Of a stretch of 34,474 nucleotides of DNA, positions 32,350 through 34,474 are shown piece after piece (the stretch's first letter is position 1; each line of letters begins with the position of its first letter). The position numbers and the translations under genes are program-made. Source of the stretch: Bacteroidales bacterium (lineage in GTDB: Bacteria; Bacteroidota; Bacteroidia; Bacteroidales; M50B96); NCBI GenBank assembly GCA_018401015.1, contig JAGYLP010000020.1:1-34474 (forward strand), in the 5' to 3' direction. The notes under the pieces were generated by a model. It was not told the DNA's origin and did not search any database. It saw nothing but the letters and a program-made list of their open reading frames with translations.

Positions 32350-33054
32350 ATGAACATCTTAAAAAATACTTTAGGTGATATTGTCCGCGACGATTTCCGG
32401 ACAGCGGCCTTATTTACGCAACACGACATTGATTTTTGCTGCGGCGGAAAAGAAACGCTTGAGTCGGTGGTAGAACGAATGAACCTGGATGAAAATACAA
32501 TTGTGAAACAGATTGAAGTCCTGAAACAAGAACCGATACCTTTTTCGCACGATTTCAAATCCTGGGAACCCATTTTCTTGATGGATTACATTGTACAAGT
32601 GCACCATGCATTTGTGCGGAAAAATTTGCCCGGTCTTTTACTTTATACCCATAAGATTGCTGAAGTTCATGGTGAGAATCATCCGGAATTAAAGGAGGTG
32701 GCTACTTTATTTTCTGCAATCGCCCGGGAAATGACAGCTCATCTCCAGCGAGAGGAGGAAGTGGTATTTCCGGCTATTCGGAGTTTATTTTCCGAAGGAG
32801 GTTCGACCGATTCCGACTTTTGGCAAAATGAACTCGATGCAATGCACGAAGAACATGAGTGGGTAGGAGCTAATACCGACCATTTAAAAGTACTGACGAA
32901 TAAATATGCTCTTCCGTCCGATGCTTGTCCTACGTATCAAACTGCGATGAATTTGCTTCAGTCGTTCGAGGAAGATTTACACATCCATGTTCATTTGGAA
33001 AACAATATTTTGTTTCCAAAAGTCGAAGCGCGTTTGAAGAAACTTAGTGTTTGA
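32350..33054 (+). CDS. ric: Iron-sulfur cluster repair di-iron protein (ScdA/YtfE/RIC)
   Basis: A 234-aa cytoplasmic protein with the two RIC domains. The N-terminal ScdA_N (DUF542) domain has D-F-C-C-G-G (Cys30, Cys31). The C-terminal hemerythrin-like four-helix domain supplies the di-iron ligands: V-Q-V-H-H-A-F near residue 78, A-H-L-Q-R-E-E-E near 135, M-H-E-E-H-E-W near 168, and H-V-H-L-E-N-N-I-L-F-P-K near the end. RIC proteins repair Fe-S clusters damaged by nitric oxide or oxidants. Length is normal. Paired with a divergent Rrf2 Fe-S regulator and operator sites. The 3' end overlaps the convergent cyanophycinase-like gene by 11 bp. Confidence 0.95.
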   Translation: MNILKNTLGDIVRDDFRTAALFTQHDIDFCCGGKETLESVVERMNLDENTIVKQIEVLKQEPIPFSHDFKSWEPIFLMDYIVQVHHAFVRKNLPGLLLYTHKIAEVHGENHPELKEVATLFSAIAREMTAHLQREEEVVFPAIRSLFSEGGSTDSDFWQNELDAMHEEHEWVGANTDHLKVLTNKYALPSDACPTYQTAMNLLQSFEEDLHIHVHLENNILFPKVEARLKKLSV

Positions 33055-34360
33055 TAATGGGAATCACTTGGCTATCCGATTCCGACCTGATTTGGAGGAA
33101 ATAGATGCCGGGTTTCCATCCATTAGTAAGCACTTTTGACAAAGGTTTGCCCGATAGATTTGGCCTATCAATCAACTCACCCAAAGGGGAGAAGATAGCA
33201 CAGTTGAGTGGTTTTTTAGATAAATTCCAATGAATCGAAAATTCATGTTGAAAAGGGTTTGGGTGAATGTTTACCAGCGCTTGAGGTTCTGTGTCGAAGC
33301 CTTGAATCGGGTTGCTTTGTATCGGGGATCCATTTATTTCGTGGAGCACACCCTGGTGTACGAACCAGTGGAACCATTCACCACCTGACTCTGAGCTACG
33401 ATCGTTCAGGTCGAAATAGAAGTTACCCGCAGGATTTGCCGGGATTCGACAAGCTTTGATGGCCAGGCTATCCCGATACCATTCCAAGGGCATTCCGGGT
33501 TCGCATGTTTCCGGATAGTTCACATTTAGTTGTGGATTTACCTGAACGAACCATACGTAATCCTCGTAATCGGGGTAATCGCCATAGACGGAAGCTTTCC
33601 CGGTTGAATCGATACAAACAGCCGTGTATTCCTCGCAGGCAATAGCCAATAAGCTCCGATTCCAATCTTGAAGGCTTCGTGCCAGGAAGCTTACCAATCG
33701 GCCTTTGCGATCGGGGTTATCGAAATGTGTTTCCATAAAGCTCGATTCGATTAATCCATCGTTCAAAAAGAGCGTTGTATCCAGGGTGAGGTTTGGGTGA
33801 AAGGGATTCATCAATGCCTCGTTGGACGTAATCGTTCCGTATTCTGCGGTAAAGTAAGTATCGCCCAGGATCGCCATTCCTGCGCTCGTCCCCCCGATGA
33901 CGATGTTTTTTAGTTTGATATGGCTACGAATGATGGAATCGACCGGAGTATTTCGCCAGAAATCGATGTAATTCCATTGGTCGCCACCGGCAAACCAGAT
34001 TGCTTCGGCTGCTTGTATCCTTTCCAATACGTAGGAGTCGTACGAGGCAGCGGCTTCGTGAAACACGATGGTTTCGACCGAATGGACATCTATTCCCAGG
34101 TCCGAATACAGGTAATTATTGTAACCGTCTGATCCGCTTGCTCGGAGCACCAGGATATCGCCACCGTTTGCTTGTTGCAGGAACCAGGTCATCGCTGAAT
34201 CATTTTCCGTGGCGCCACCCATGAGGCAAATTCCACCTTTGGCATTCCCTTCCCAGTTTTGGTTGTTTCCGGTGAAATACGACGTATAGCTCTGAGCTAC
34301 ACTGTTCAAGGAGAAGGTAAGCAGGCTGATGCAAGCGACGATGAATCGAATCGAACTCAT
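33044..34360 (-). CDS. Exported cyanophycinase-like (S51) peptidase with T9SS sorting domain
   Basis: A 438-aa protein with a signal peptide (I-V-A-C-I-S-L-L-T-F-S-L-N-S-V-A-Q). A class-I-amidotransferase-like S51 fold covers about residues 40-310: G-G-I-C-L-M-G-G, then W-F-A-G-G-D-Q, then the nucleophile elbow G-G-T-S-A-G (Ser159), then T-H-F-D-N-P-D-R-K-G-R-L. The tail from about residue 360 (V-N-I-H-P-N-P-F ... G-I-Y-F-L-Q-I) is a T9SS type A sorting domain, so the enzyme goes to the cell surface or medium. Cyanophycinases cleave Asp-Arg dipeptides from cyanophycin; the substrate of this exported form is unknown. It overlaps ric by 11 bp at the 3' end. Confidence 0.9.
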   Translation of the reverse strand: MSSIRFIVACISLLTFSLNSVAQSYTSYFTGNNQNWEGNAKGGICLMGGATENDSAMTWFLQQANGGDILVLRASGSDGYNNYLYSDLGIDVHSVETIVFHEAAASYDSYVLERIQAAEAIWFAGGDQWNYIDFWRNTPVDSIIRSHIKLKNIVIGGTSAGMAILGDTYFTAEYGTITSNEALMNPFHPNLTLDTTLFLNDGLIESSFMETHFDNPDRKGRLVSFLARSLQDWNRSLLAIACEEYTAVCIDSTGKASVYGDYPDYEDYVWFVQVNPQLNVNYPETCEPGMPLEWYRDSLAIKACRIPANPAGNFYFDLNDRSSESGGEWFHWFVHQGVLHEINGSPIQSNPIQGFDTEPQALVNIHPNPFQHEFSIHWNLSKKPLNCAIFSPLGELIDRPNLSGKPLSKVLTNGWKPGIYFLQIRSESDSQVIPIIKH

Positions 34361-34408
34361 ATCAATTTAGTTAGTTAAAATTTTCCTTAAAAATAAGCAA
34401 AAAGCATC

Positions 34409-34438
34409 TTGTTTTGAATGAAAAACTCATTATATTTG
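34409..34438 (+). promoter_or_regulatory. Promoter of the tRNA gene
   Basis: TTG (34409-34411), a 19-nt spacer, and TATATTTG (34431-34438), a perfect match to the Bacteroidota consensus. The mature tRNA 5' end lies 14 nt downstream. Confidence 0.8.
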
Positions 34439-34452
34439 CAACCGCAAAACAA

Positions 34453-34474
34453 GCGGGAATAGCTCAGTTGGTAG
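34453..34474 (+). tRNA. 5' part of a tRNA gene, probably tRNA-Gly
   Basis: GCGGGAA (acceptor strand), TA, then GCTC and AGTTGGTAG form the acceptor and D-arm start of a tRNA. The window ends before the anticodon. GCGGGAATAGCTCAGTTGG is the usual beginning of Bacteroidota tRNA-Gly, so Gly is likely but not certain. Confidence 0.85.

Overview
The window comes from a member of the Bacteroidota. Four kinds of evidence support this. The tmRNA carries the tag GENNYALAA. Several promoters have the Bacteroidota form TTG-(about 19 nt)-TAnnTTTG. One exported protein ends in a type IX secretion (T9SS) sorting domain. Families common in this phylum are present: WG-repeat protein, DUF2892, DUF2461, an MBOAT/SGNH pair, and small AraC regulators with an HMA-like N-terminus. 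Genus cannot be fixed from this sequence.

Layout. 1-1250: 3' part of a tandem solute-binding protein gene. 1250-2990: gene-poor, repeat-rich accessory segment next to the tmRNA gene. It holds a decayed IS66-type remnant, a GC-rich structured intergenic element, an orphan HipB-like HTH gene with three evenly spaced operator-like palindromes, an 82-bp direct repeat, a REP-like hairpin and a 21-bp duplicate of the ssrA 3' end. 2988-3380: ssrA with its own promoter and terminator. 3.5-9.4 kb: DUF2892 membrane protein, patatin-like phospholipase, DCC-family protein, an SGNH-like/MBOAT O-acylation pair, a DUF1801 protein and a beta-barrel/glyoxalase fusion. 9.5-12.1 kb: purK-purE-Sua5. 12.1-15.3 kb (minus strand): DUF2461, a MazG-like pyrophosphohydrolase, and a 730-aa protein reading GIY-YIG nuclease, DUF2075 helicase-like ATPase, LexA/S24-like domain. 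15.5-20.5 kb: a small exported protein, a WG-repeat protein, DUF2200, then an NfeD/SPFH membrane pair.

20.9-28.5 kb (minus strand) is the most unusual part. An AraC-type regulator with an HMA-like N-terminus is followed by a tightly packed operon: PqqD-like (RRE) protein, ATP-grasp ligase, fold-III PLP decarboxylase, urea-transporter/M23-peptidase fusion, TPR plus outer-membrane beta-barrel protein, and a small TPR lipo- or periplasmic protein. The order looks like a pathway that makes an amino-acid- or peptide-derived small molecule in the cytoplasm and couples it to the envelope. I know of no described system with this composition, and its product cannot be read from the sequence.

28.5-29.7 kb has no convincing gene. 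29.7-34.4 kb: a secreted Ig-like/adhesin-type protein, a divergent Rrf2 regulator and ric (Fe-S repair di-iron protein) pair with paired operators in the promoter, and an exported cyanophycinase-like peptidase with a T9SS tail. The window ends inside a tRNA gene (probably tRNA-Gly) with a strong promoter.
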